From CALXXL01 sp034926605 (GTDB lineage: Bacteria > Verrucomicrobiota > Lentisphaeria > Victivallales > Victivallaceae), in assembly GCA_034926605.1 (NCBI GenBank), contig JAYFQV010000009.1:1-64000 (forward strand): a stretch of 64,000 nucleotides of DNA. Direction: 5' to 3'. Each line of letters begins with the position of its first letter. Position 1 is the first letter of the stretch. The notes beneath the pieces were generated by a model that worked only from the letters and a program-made list of their open reading frames with translations, ran no database searches and was not told the DNA's origin. A program made the position numbers and the translations under genes. Shown here in pieces: positions 33,923-42,182 of this stretch.

Positions 33923-34669
33923 ATGAGTAAACAGGTAACCCGGCTGATTCTATGGGTCGTGATAATCGTTTCGGCGGTGGGCGCGTCTCTGGCGCTTCAC
34001 GCCCACATCGACAGTTCCGGAGAAAACAAGGTTGTGCCGCTTGGCGCGTTTTTTGAGGAGCAGGGATTCCCGTTCCAGCTGAACAACGGCCAGGCGGTGT
34101 GCGTTATAACCGGAGACCAATCGGCGGTTTGCGCCACCGGGAAGTTCACCGGAAGTTTCGGCTTCGAGAACAGTTTCTTCGCGAATCCCGGCACCGCGCG
34201 CCATATCCGTTGCCAGCGCGACGGCAAGGAGATGCGCGTGGAGGTGGAGTACTGCAAGTTCGGGGACCTTGAGTTCCGCAACCTGTCCATGTATGCCGAG
34301 TTGGGCGATCCTGTCTGGCGGTTTACCGCGCTTGCCACGATTCCGCTGGGCAGCGAATCCGGCCGGAAACTGTTCGGCAACGCCCGCATTTCCGACCTTG
34401 AAGTCATGGGCGAATGGACGCCCAAGCAGTTGATATTGACCAATGAAGACAAGACGTTCCGCTACCGCGTAGTCATCAAGGACATGCCGGTGCCGACCGA
34501 AGGCGAGACCGCCGCGTCCGTTGCCGCGGCTCCGTCCGGCGGGCGTGACGGCGGCGCCGCCGGTGTCGACTCCGAGACCGCCGAAGCCGCGGACAATGCC
34601 GTGGCGGTTGAGGAAGACGATGGTATCCGGCGGGAAATAGAATTCTCCTTCACCACCAAGACCGAGTAA
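33923..34669 (+). CDS. membrane-anchored protein of unknown function upstream of der
   Basis: The 248-residue protein has one N-terminal membrane segment (about residues 7-26, LILWVVIIVSAVGASLALHA) and then an extracytoplasmic domain of about 150 residues. That domain is rich in beta-strand-like stretches and has four cysteines (positions about 60-110). The last 60 residues are low-complexity Ala/Glu/Asp/Gly followed by a charged REIEFSFTTKTE tail. I do not recognise a family; the topology recalls LptC-like single-pass periplasmic proteins, but no motif supports it. It ends six bases before der and is probably cotranscribed. GGCGGA serves as ribosome binding site. Confidence 0.75.
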   Translation: MSKQVTRLILWVVIIVSAVGASLALHAHIDSSGENKVVPLGAFFEEQGFPFQLNNGQAVCVITGDQSAVCATGKFTGSFGFENSFFANPGTARHIRCQRDGKEMRVEVEYCKFGDLEFRNLSMYAELGDPVWRFTALATIPLGSESGRKLFGNARISDLEVMGEWTPKQLILTNEDKTFRYRVVIKDMPVPTEGETAASVAAAPSGGRDGGAAGVDSETAEAADNAVAVEEDDGIRREIEFSFTTKTE

Positions 34670-34675
34670 AAATTA

Positions 34676-36172
34676 ATGCCTGAAAATTCGAATCAGCCAG
34701 ACGGCGCCACGCGCCGCAAACTGCCGGTGGCGGCAATCGTCGGCCGGCCCAATGTAGGTAAATCCAGCCTGTTCAACGCAATTGTCGGCATGCGCATCAG
34801 CATTGTGCACGAGATGCCGGGCGTGACCCGCGACCGGGTCATCGCGCCGACCGTCCACAACGGCAAGCGCTTCGAACTTATCGACACCGGCGGCCTCGCC
34901 ATGCGTTTCGGGGAAAGCCGTAATCTTGAGATGTGGGATGAGCGCATCGCCGGCCAGGTTGATTGCGCGCTGGCGGATGCCGATGTCCTCATAATGGTTA
35001 CCGACGTCCAGAACGGTCTTACCGCTCTCGACGAGGAGGCCGCGCAAAAGCTGCGCAGCTCCGGCAAACCGGTGGTGGTGGTGGCCAACAAGGCCGACAA
35101 CCCCGGCTTGGAGCGCGATGCGGCCGAGATGAGCGGTCTTGGTTTTGAAAACGTTTTTCCGGTTTCCTGTCAGCATCGCAGCGGCATTTCCGTGCTGCTG
35201 GACAAGGTTGCGGCACTGCTGCCGGTCTCCGCGCCGGAAGAGGAGGAGGCGGCCGAACCGCCGGTCAAGATCGCGGTGGTCGGTCGGCCCAATGTTGGCA
35301 AGTCCAGCCTGATAAATGCTTTGCTGGGCGAGGATCGGGTGATGGTTTCCGACGTTCCCGGCACCACTCGCGACGCGATCGACGTGGATTTTTCTCTGGA
35401 ATTTCGCGGTTCAGCGCATCCGGCGGTGCTGATCGATACCGCCGGGTTGCGCAAGAAGAGCAAGGTTGACGGGGCGGTGGAGATGTTCAGCGTTATGCGC
35501 AGCCAGACCGCGATCGAACGAGCCGATCTGGTGGTCATGGTTATCGAAGCCGGCATCGACGGCGTTACCGCTCAGGATCGCCGCATCGCCGGCATGATCG
35601 AACGCTCGGGCCGCGCCTGCGTGCTGGCGGTTAACAAGATGGATCTTTGTTCGGAATATCCGGCCTCCGAAGTGGTCGAGCAGGTTCGTTATTCGTTGCC
35701 GGGCATGAGCTTCGCGCCGCTGGTGCTGCTGAGCGCCGCCAAGAAGCGCAATCTTTCCAAACTGCTGGACAGCATCGCGGAGGTGATGGGGTTTGTCGGT
35801 TTGCGGATGCCCACCAGCACGGTTAATCAGGTGCTGTCGGACGCGTTCGAAAAGACCACGCCGCCAGTCATCGGCAATGCGCCGCTGAAGTTCTACTACG
35901 GTGCGCAGGTTTCATCGGCGCCGCCGCGCTTCGTGCTGTTTGTCAACGACAAGAAGTATTGCGCCGACAACTATCTCGCCTATCTGAAGAATGCCTTGCG
36001 TCAGGCGTTCGATTTTGTCGGTCAACCGATTGTGGTGGAACTGCGCTCCCGCCCGAAAAAGGTGGCCAGCGTACATACCCCGGCGCGCAGTGAGCGCAAG
36101 TCAGCGCCGAAGAAGCGCGGACCGGTGTCCGGCGGGCGCGGACGGGTCAAGAAGACCCGTCGGCCCAGATAA
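34676..36172 (+). CDS. der: ribosome-assembly GTPase Der (EngA)
   Basis: This 498-residue protein has the diagnostic tandem GTPase domains. The first has GRPNVGKSS (about residues 23-31), DTGG and NKAD; the second has GRPNVGKSS (about 203-211), DTAGLRKKS and NKMD. A C-terminal KH-like domain (about 360-455, with PPRFVLFVNDKKYCADNYLA) follows, then a basic tail ending GRVKKTRRPR. Der is needed for 50S subunit maturation. The linker between the GTPase domains is acidic (EEEEAAEPP). A strong shared terminator follows. Confidence 0.96.
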   Translation: MPENSNQPDGATRRKLPVAAIVGRPNVGKSSLFNAIVGMRISIVHEMPGVTRDRVIAPTVHNGKRFELIDTGGLAMRFGESRNLEMWDERIAGQVDCALADADVLIMVTDVQNGLTALDEEAAQKLRSSGKPVVVVANKADNPGLERDAAEMSGLGFENVFPVSCQHRSGISVLLDKVAALLPVSAPEEEEAAEPPVKIAVVGRPNVGKSSLINALLGEDRVMVSDVPGTTRDAIDVDFSLEFRGSAHPAVLIDTAGLRKKSKVDGAVEMFSVMRSQTAIERADLVVMVIEAGIDGVTAQDRRIAGMIERSGRACVLAVNKMDLCSEYPASEVVEQVRYSLPGMSFAPLVLLSAAKKRNLSKLLDSIAEVMGFVGLRMPTSTVNQVLSDAFEKTTPPVIGNAPLKFYYGAQVSSAPPRFVLFVNDKKYCADNYLAYLKNALRQAFDFVGQPIVVELRSRPKKVASVHTPARSERKSAPKKRGPVSGGRGRVKKTRRPR

Positions 36173-36201
36173 GATATACGGCGCACAGCTTTTTGTCAAA
36201 C

Positions 36202-36238
36202 AAAAACCGCCTTGTCCGGAAGGGACAAGGCGGTTTTT
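36202..36238. terminator. bidirectional terminator between der and rubrerythrin
   Basis: A 16-bp perfect stem (AAAAACCGCCTTGTCC with its complement) has a five-base loop and gives a T-run on either strand, between two convergent genes. Confidence 0.92.
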
Positions 36239-36256
36239 CAGTTGCTATCAGCGATA

Positions 36257-36793
36257 TCAGTAGTTGTTGGGCTCGATCTGGAAAAACGCCAGCGGATGTT
36301 TGCATACCGGACACATTTCCGGAGCTTTTTCGCCTTCGTAGACGAATCCGCAGTTGCGGCACTCCCAGCGTACCGCCGGTTTGCGCTGGAAAACCTGGTT
36401 TTTCTTCATGTTTTCGAGCAGGTCGAGGTAACGCTTTTCATGGCGCTTTTCAACTTCCGCCACCCGCGCAAGGCGGCGCGACAGATCTTCGAAACCCTCG
36501 GCGGCGGCAATTTCGGAGAACTCTTTGTACATATGGGTCCATTCCTCGTGCTCGCCGGCGGCGGCGGAGATCAGATTGGCCTCGGTATTGCTCAACAGAC
36601 CGAGTTCCTTGAACCAGAGTTTTGCATGCTCTTTTTCATTGTTGGCGGTCTCTTCGAAGATCGCGGCAATCTGCTCGTAGCCTTCCTTGCGGGCGACGCT
36701 GGCGAAGTAGGTGTACTTGTTGCGCGCCATCGATTCACCGGCGAGCGCGTACTCCAAATTGGCCTTGGTCTTGGAATTGTTCAGTTCTGGCAT
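36257..36793 (-). CDS. rbr: rubrerythrin
   Basis: I choose the ATG at 36793, preceded by AAGGAG at good spacing. An ATG 18 bases upstream overlaps that ribosome binding site. The 178-residue product has a ferritin-like diiron domain (EYALAGESMARNKYTYFAS, EETANNEKEHAKLWF, then EVEKRHEKRYLDLLEN). It also has a C-terminal rubredoxin-type iron site with CRNCG and CPVCKHP. Rubrerythrins reduce hydrogen peroxide to water in anaerobes, so the gene agrees with an anaerobic lifestyle. A promoter and a palindrome lie just upstream. Confidence 0.95.
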   Translation of the reverse strand: MPELNNSKTKANLEYALAGESMARNKYTYFASVARKEGYEQIAAIFEETANNEKEHAKLWFKELGLLSNTEANLISAAAGEHEEWTHMYKEFSEIAAAEGFEDLSRRLARVAEVEKRHEKRYLDLLENMKKNQVFQRKPAVRWECRNCGFVYEGEKAPEMCPVCKHPLAFFQIEPNNY

Positions 36794-36816
36794 TTTCTCG
36801 TCTCCTTTCATATTTG

Positions 36817-36827
36817 GTAACCGTTAC
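36817..36827. promoter_or_regulatory. inverted repeat at the rubrerythrin transcription start
   Basis: GTAAC-C-GTTAC is a perfect 5-bp inverted repeat with a one-base centre, directly downstream of the predicted -10. It could be an operator for a peroxide- or metal-sensing repressor. Confidence 0.3.
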
Positions 36828-36829
36828 TA

Positions 36830-36857
36830 AATCTAGTCCCGATTTCATAAAAAGCAA
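36830..36857 (-). promoter_or_regulatory. putative promoter of rubrerythrin
   Basis: On the minus strand TTGCTT (36857-36852), 16 bases, TAGATT (36835-36830). Confidence 0.35.
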
Positions 36858-36942
36858 GCATCGCAAGAGGAATTACGTTGAAAAAATAGCCTGTCTACTT
36901 TGAAAAATCAAGAGAAAAGTCGTAAAACATGATATGAAACAA

Positions 36943-36974
36943 CCCCGGCGGACGGATTTTCCGAACCGCCGGGG
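36943..36974 (-). terminator. possible terminator of pepF
   Basis: CCCCGGCGG pairs with CCGCCGGGG, with a small inner stem, seven bases past the pepF stop codon. The downstream minus-strand sequence (GTTTCATATC) is only moderately T-rich. Confidence 0.5.
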
Positions 36975-36980
36975 GAGGTT

Positions 36981-38780
36981 TTATGCCAGTAGCAGCTCGA
37001 GTTCGGCGACCAGCCGGTCGAATGCGGCGAGGCAGGCTTCGACCGGAGCCGGGGTGGCGAGGTCGGCGCCGGCCGCCTTCATGATATCCAGCACGTCGCG
37101 CGAGGAACCGGCCTTGAGGAAGCCGAAGTAGGCGTCGTGTTTCGTCTTATCGCCGGAGAGCAGATTTTCGGCCAGCATCATGGCGGCCGACATGCCGGTG
37201 GCATATTTGTATACGTAAAAATCGTAATAAAAGTGCGGTATGCGGGCCCACTCGTGGCGGATGAGCTCGTCGGCCTGCAGATTGGGGCCATAGTAGGCGG
37301 CATTCAGCTTGAAGTACTCGTCGTCGAGCAGATCGGCGGTGAGCGGAGTGCCCTGTTCGGCCAGGCGGTGCACCAGCAGTTCGAATTCGGCGAACATGGT
37401 CTGGCGGTAGACGGTGCCGCGGATTTCGTCGAGCAGATGGCTTACCAGATGGATTTTCAGCTCCTTGGAGTCGCAGTGGTCCATCAGATAGCGCTGAAGC
37501 AGTATCTCGTTGGTGGTGCTGGCCACCTCGGCCACAAAGATGCTGTAATCGGCGTAGTGATACTGCTGGGCAAAGTTTGAATAGTGGCTGTGCATGGAGT
37601 GCCCCAGCTCATGTGCAAGGGTGAACACATCGTTCAGCGTGCCATGAAAGTTCAACAGCATGTAGGGTGGAGTGTCGAAGCAGCCGCTGGAGTAGGCGCC
37701 GGAACGTTTGCCGCGGCATTCGGGTACGTCGATCCAGCGTTCGTCGAATGCGCGGTCGAGAGCGGCAAGGTATTCCGGCCCCATCGGGGCAAGCGCGTTG
37801 CGGACGGTGGTTTTGGCCTCGTCCCAGGAGTACTCGGCGCGGCAGGCCGGGCGCAGCGGACAATGGAGGTCGTACATGTTGATCTTGCGCAGTTTCAGCG
37901 CTTTGCGGCGAAGTTCGATGTAACGGAACATCGGCGCGAGGTTGGCGCGGACGGCGGAGATCAGTCCGGTGTAGACCGGTTCGGGTACCCGGTCGGGAAA
38001 CAGCGCGGCGGCGAGAGCGGAGGGATAGTGGCGCAGCCGGGCGTCGATGGCGTGACATTTCACGGCGCCGTCAAGGGTGGCGGCGAAGGTGTTACGGAAT
38101 TTTCCGTAGGTTGAGAACATCGTCTTGAAAGCGTTGCGGCGAACCCGTCGATCGGCGGATTCGAGAAACTTTATGTAGTTGCCGTGGGTAAGCTCTATCT
38201 TCCGTCCGGAGTCGTCGGCGACTTTGGGGAACGCGAGGTCGGCGTCATTCATTATGCTGTATATATGGTCGGGAGAGCCGAGCACGTCGGCGAGCGATCC
38301 GAGGATGGTTTCCTCGGCGGCGGAAAGGATGTGCTCCCGGCTTTCAAGCAGACGCGACAGCGATCGGCGGTAGAACGCCAGTTCGGGAGAGTCGAGGAAC
38401 TTGCGGGAGGCGTCGTCGTCCAGCGCGAGCACCTCCGGTTCGAACCATGCGCAGGCGGCCGAGATTTCTGCGAAGCGTGCCGATATCCGGCCCTTGCGTG
38501 CGGAGTTGACGCCGTCCGCGGTGTTTTCATCGTGCCGTAGATGGGCGTAGACGTAGAGCTTTTCGGCAAGGCGCTCAAGATCGTCGATGGCGGCAAAGGC
38601 GTCGCGCAAAGTTGATGGAGCATCGGAAAGTTTTCCACGGAACGTCTGGACTTTTTCAATCAGTCCGGCGAGTTCTGCAAAATCGGCGTCCCATGCCTCG
38701 GCGGAGGCGTAGACCGGCGAAAGATCCCAGGTGAGCTGCCCGGGCAGTTCGGCACGAAGCGGAAGTTTGTGATCGGACAT
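36981..38780 (-). CDS. pepF: oligoendopeptidase F (M3 family metallopeptidase)
   Basis: A 599-residue cytosolic zinc peptidase that cuts short peptides. The zinc motif is HELGHSMHSHY at about residue 391, with the downstream glutamate in VAEVASTTNEILLQ. The N-terminal oligopeptidase F domain begins LPGQLTWDLSPVYASAEAWD. Length and C-terminal YYDFYVYKYATGMSAAMMLA are standard for PepF. The start at 38780 has GAGGAG upstream. The leader contains a GC-rich hairpin (38831-38848). It is divergent from metG. Confidence 0.95.
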   Translation of the reverse strand: MSDHKLPLRAELPGQLTWDLSPVYASAEAWDADFAELAGLIEKVQTFRGKLSDAPSTLRDAFAAIDDLERLAEKLYVYAHLRHDENTADGVNSARKGRISARFAEISAACAWFEPEVLALDDDASRKFLDSPELAFYRRSLSRLLESREHILSAAEETILGSLADVLGSPDHIYSIMNDADLAFPKVADDSGRKIELTHGNYIKFLESADRRVRRNAFKTMFSTYGKFRNTFAATLDGAVKCHAIDARLRHYPSALAAALFPDRVPEPVYTGLISAVRANLAPMFRYIELRRKALKLRKINMYDLHCPLRPACRAEYSWDEAKTTVRNALAPMGPEYLAALDRAFDERWIDVPECRGKRSGAYSSGCFDTPPYMLLNFHGTLNDVFTLAHELGHSMHSHYSNFAQQYHYADYSIFVAEVASTTNEILLQRYLMDHCDSKELKIHLVSHLLDEIRGTVYRQTMFAEFELLVHRLAEQGTPLTADLLDDEYFKLNAAYYGPNLQADELIRHEWARIPHFYYDFYVYKYATGMSAAMMLAENLLSGDKTKHDAYFGFLKAGSSRDVLDIMKAAGADLATPAPVEACLAAFDRLVAELELLLA

Positions 38781-38830
38781 GGTTTTCTCCTCATGATTTT
38801 CGATGCCGGCATGGCAAAATCCGGCCGGCC

Positions 38831-38853
38831 CGGCGGCTTTTTCCGCCGTTTTT
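38831..38853 (+). terminator. orphan terminator-like hairpin upstream of metG
   Basis: CGGCGG, a CTTTTT loop, CCGCCG and five T form a typical intrinsic terminator on the plus strand. No plus-strand gene ends nearby; it lies in the pepF leader on the opposite strand. It could stop antisense or read-through transcription before the metG promoter. Confidence 0.5.
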
Positions 38854-38892
38854 GCGGACGCGAAAAGCCGATGTGCAAATAATACCGGAGCA

Positions 38893-38920
38893 AATATAGC
38901 ACGATTTTATATGTTTTAAA
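38893..38920 (-). promoter_or_regulatory. putative promoter of pepF
   Basis: On the minus strand TTTAAA (38920-38915), 16 bases, TATATT (38898-38893). Confidence 0.35.
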
Positions 38921-38922
38921 GT

Positions 38923-38950
38923 TTGCAAACCGGCGTTATTCAGTTACATT
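38923..38950 (+). promoter_or_regulatory. putative promoter of metG
   Basis: TTGCAA (38923-38928), 16 bases, TACATT (38945-38950), 40 bases before the metG start. Confidence 0.45.
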
Positions 38951-38990
38951 ATTACTCGATAACATAATTTTCTTTTGGAGGTTCAACCCT

Positions 38991-40913
38991 ATGGGAAAAG
39001 ATACTTTTTATCTTACCACCCCGATTTACTATGTAAATGACAAACCGCACATAGGCCACGCCTACACCACCGTGCTGGCCGACGTACTGGCCCGCTTTCA
39101 CCGGCTGCTGGGGGAGCCGACCTTTTTTCTGACCGGCACCGACGAGCATGGCCAGAAGGTGCAGAAGGCCGCCGCCGAAAAAGGCATTACCCCCAAAGAG
39201 CAGTGCGACGAGACGGTGGTGCGATTTCAGGAATTGTGGACTCGGCTGGATATTACCAATGACCGCTTCATCCGTACCACCGAGCCCTATCACAAGGAAG
39301 TGGTAAGCAAAATCCTGCAGGATCTTTATGACCGCGATCTGATTTACAAGGCCTCCTATTCCGGCTGGTACTGCGTGCCGGACGAGCGGTTTTTCACCGA
39401 AAAAGATCTGGTGGACGGCAAGTGCCCGGAATGCGGGCGCGACGTGACCGAGATCGTGGAGGAAAACTATTTTTTCCGCATGAGCCGTTATCAAGAGTGG
39501 CTGGTCGATTACATCCAGACCCACCCGGAGTTCATCCAGCCGGCGTTTCGCGCCAACGAGACGCTTGGTTTCCTGAAGAAACCGTTGAACGACCTTTGCA
39601 TTTCGAGGCCGAAGTCGCGGCTTTCTTGGGGCATCGAGCTGCCGTTCAACCGGGATTATGTCTGCTATGTCTGGTTCGACGCGCTGATCAACTACATTTC
39701 CGGCATAGGTTATCTGCAGGACGAGGAAACGTTCAACAAATGGTGGCCGGCGTCCTATCACCTGATCGGCAAGGACATTCTCACCACCCATACCGTTTAC
39801 TGGCCCACCATGCTGAAGGCGATGAACGTGCCGATGCCGAAAACCATTTTCGCGCACGGGTGGTGGTTGGCCGGACGCGACAAGATGAGCAAATCGCGCG
39901 GCAACGCCGTCAGCCCGATGGACATGATCGATAAATACGGCGTGGATGCGTTCCGCTATTTTCTGCTGGCCGAAATGACGTTGGGCAACGATGCCAGTTT
40001 TACCGAGGAAGCCTTCATTCTGCGCTATAACAGCGACCTTGCCAACGATCTGGGCAACTTGCTGAGCCGGGTGGCCAAAACCGTCGTCCGCATGGGCGGG
40101 GAGATACCTGCTCCGGGCGAGCTGGGTATCGAGGAGAACGAGTTGTTCACCGCGTTGCACAACGCGATCGTCGTCACCGAGAATTCGATCCGCGAAATGC
40201 GGCTGGACGCCGGGATCGCGGCGGTGATGGACGCGGTGCGCGCCGGGAACCGCTATATTGAAAGAACCGCGCCCTGGGCGCTGGCCAAGAACGGCGACAT
40301 CGCGCGGCTGAGCACCGTGATTTATAGCTCTTGCGAACTGTTGCGCCAAGTGTCGGTGCTGCTCTACCCGGTGATGCCCGAGAAGATGGGCGAGCTGCGC
40401 GAAACCCTGGGGTTGCCGCGCGAACTCGACTGCAATATCCGCGACCTCACCACCGGCGGTAAGCCGATGGTAGGCAAACATGTCCGTGAGGCGGAGCCGT
40501 TGTTCATGCGCATAAAGCCCGCCGAAGCGCAGGCGGTGGAGAAATTTGAAAAGAAGGCGGCACGCGATGAAATTGTTCCGGAACTGCCTCCGGTGACGAT
40601 TGATGAATTTTTCCGCACCCGGCTGGTGGCGGCGAAAGTGATTGCGGCGGAACGGGTGCCAGATGCCAAGAAGTTGCTCAAGCTGTCGGTGGATGCCGGT
40701 GAGAAGTCGCCCCGGCAGATCGTTTCCGGCATTGCCGAATTCTACGCGCCGGAGCAGATGGTCGGCAAAACCATCGTGCTGGTGGCCAACCTGGTGCCAG
40801 CCACCATACGCGGGGTGGAATCCTACGGTATGCTGTTGGCGGCAAAATGCGGCAAGAATTTGCGACTGGTGACGCTCGACGGCGAGGTCGAGCCTGGTTC
40901 CATCGTCGGTTGA
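38991..40913 (+). CDS. metG: methionyl-tRNA synthetase
   Basis: This 640-residue class I synthetase charges tRNA-Met. The HIGH motif is PHIGHAYTT near residue 20, and the KMSKS motif is DKMSKSRGN near residue 300. A connective zinc region has CVPDER followed by CPECG. The anticodon-binding helical domain is followed by a C-terminal EMAP/tRNA-binding OB domain (about residues 535-640, VIAAERVPDAKKLLKLSVDA), which promotes dimerisation. GGAGG precedes the start. It is 22 bases ahead of an HPr-like gene and heads a three-gene operon. Confidence 0.97.
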   Translation: MGKDTFYLTTPIYYVNDKPHIGHAYTTVLADVLARFHRLLGEPTFFLTGTDEHGQKVQKAAAEKGITPKEQCDETVVRFQELWTRLDITNDRFIRTTEPYHKEVVSKILQDLYDRDLIYKASYSGWYCVPDERFFTEKDLVDGKCPECGRDVTEIVEENYFFRMSRYQEWLVDYIQTHPEFIQPAFRANETLGFLKKPLNDLCISRPKSRLSWGIELPFNRDYVCYVWFDALINYISGIGYLQDEETFNKWWPASYHLIGKDILTTHTVYWPTMLKAMNVPMPKTIFAHGWWLAGRDKMSKSRGNAVSPMDMIDKYGVDAFRYFLLAEMTLGNDASFTEEAFILRYNSDLANDLGNLLSRVAKTVVRMGGEIPAPGELGIEENELFTALHNAIVVTENSIREMRLDAGIAAVMDAVRAGNRYIERTAPWALAKNGDIARLSTVIYSSCELLRQVSVLLYPVMPEKMGELRETLGLPRELDCNIRDLTTGGKPMVGKHVREAEPLFMRIKPAEAQAVEKFEKKAARDEIVPELPPVTIDEFFRTRLVAAKVIAAERVPDAKKLLKLSVDAGEKSPRQIVSGIAEFYAPEQMVGKTIVLVANLVPATIRGVESYGMLLAAKCGKNLRLVTLDGEVEPGSIVG

Positions 40914-40935
40914 CAACCCGAAAACAGGAGATGAT

Positions 40936-41211
40936 ATGAGGGAACGAATCGTTACCATCCACAATAAGGCCGGCATACACTGCCGGCCCTCGAGCGCCAT
41001 CCTCACCGTGATCATGAACGAGTTTCCTAATGAACAGTTCGAGGTGGTCACCGCCAATGGTTCCACCGAACTTACCAGTATATTGAACCTGATTTCCCTC
41101 GGCCTGCAATGCGGCGAAACCGCCACTCTGCGGGTGGAGGGGCCGAACGAGGACGAGGCGATCGGCAAGATCGGCGATTTGTTCGAATACGAATTTGATT
41201 TTCCGCAATAA
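40936..41211 (+). CDS. HPr-family phosphocarrier protein
   Basis: A 91-residue HPr-like protein. The phosphorylatable His15 sits in NKAGIHCRPSSAI (canonical GLHARPA), and the regulatory serine aligns at Ser48 in TSILNLISLG. Both key residues are kept, so phosphotransfer by enzyme I and control by HPr kinase are possible. The Cys16 and Ser19 variations in the active loop are less usual. No enzyme I, EII or HPr kinase gene is in the window. A carbon-regulation role without sugar uptake is therefore as likely as a PTS role. AGGAG precedes the start. Confidence 0.88.
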   Translation: MRERIVTIHNKAGIHCRPSSAILTVIMNEFPNEQFEVVTANGSTELTSILNLISLGLQCGETATLRVEGPNEDEAIGKIGDLFEYEFDFPQ

Positions 41212-41227
41212 AACCACCGAGGCTCAC

Positions 41228-42175
41228 ATGGGAAATCCGGCTCAGCTCGCAATCATCGTGCCGTGCTACAACGAAGAGGAGGCACTGCCTGAAAGTGCGT
41301 CCGTGCTTTCGGAGTTTTTGCGCGGCCTTATCGTGGAAAAACTGGTATCTCCGTCCAGTTATCTGTGTTTTGTCAACGACGGCAGCGCCGACTGTACATG
41401 GGACATCATCCGCGAAACGGCGGAGAAAGACCCGTTGGTCAAAGGGCTGTCGCTAAGCCGCAACTTCGGTCATCAGGGGGCGCTGCTGGCCGGACTTTTT
41501 TCCAACTCGGCCGACATATACGTATCGATCGATGCCGATTTGCAGGACGACCACACCACCATCCGGAGCATGGTAGAGCAGTATTACAGCGGCTGTGAGG
41601 TGGTGGTCGGTGTGCGTTCTTCCCGGAATACCGACACTTTTTTCAAACGGTTCACCGCCAATTTCTTCTATCATCTGATGACTTTTCTGGGGGTGAAAAT
41701 AGTGGAGAACGCCGCCGACTTCCGTCTGATGAGCCGCCGCGCGGTGGAGACGCTTCACAGTTTCAACGAGCGCAATCTGTTCCTGCGCGGTGTGGTGCCG
41801 CTGCTGGGGTTTCGCACCGGCAAGGTGTTTTACGAACGCAAGCCGCGCACAGCCGGAGTCACCAAATATCCGCTGCGCAAAATGCTGGCGTTCGCCTGGG
41901 ACGGAATCACCAGCTTTTCGGTGGTGCCGCTGCGGCTGGCCGCCCTGCTGGGTGCGGTGGTGTTCCTGTTTTCGCTGGTGCTGCTAGGCATATTCCTGTG
42001 GGCGTATTTTGTCGGCGACACCATACGCGGCTGGACCAGCATGATCGCGTTTGTCGGGCTGCTGGGCGGTGCCCAGCTGTTCGTGATGGCGATTCTCGGC
42101 GAATATGTGGGCAAGATATATATTGAAACCAAGGCACGTCCGCATTTCATCGTGAGCGAGCGAATCGGCGATTGA
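41228..42175 (+). CDS. family 2 glycosyltransferase, GtrB/DPM1-like membrane type
   Basis: I choose the ATG at 41228, with GAGG upstream, giving 315 residues. The longer frame overlaps the HPr gene. The catalytic GT2 domain (residues 1-220) shows LAIIVPCYNEEEALPES, FVNDGSADCTW, LSLSRNFGHQGALLAGL and the metal-site DADLQDD. Two membrane helices close the protein (about 235-265 and 275-300). This layout fits polyprenyl-phosphate glucosyl/mannosyl transferases that load a lipid carrier for envelope glycan modification. It is the last gene of the metG operon. Confidence 0.9.
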   Translation: MGNPAQLAIIVPCYNEEEALPESASVLSEFLRGLIVEKLVSPSSYLCFVNDGSADCTWDIIRETAEKDPLVKGLSLSRNFGHQGALLAGLFSNSADIYVSIDADLQDDHTTIRSMVEQYYSGCEVVVGVRSSRNTDTFFKRFTANFFYHLMTFLGVKIVENAADFRLMSRRAVETLHSFNERNLFLRGVVPLLGFRTGKVFYERKPRTAGVTKYPLRKMLAFAWDGITSFSVVPLRLAALLGAVVFLFSLVLLGIFLWAYFVGDTIRGWTSMIAFVGLLGGAQLFVMAILGEYVGKIYIETKARPHFIVSERIGD

Positions 42176-42182
42176 GCCGGAT

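Noticed and set aside
38952..41252. 766-codon minus-strand open frame opposite metG
   Set aside because: metG is certain from HIGH and KMSKS motifs. The antisense product is His/Arg/Gln-rich with no family features, a common GC-rich shadow.
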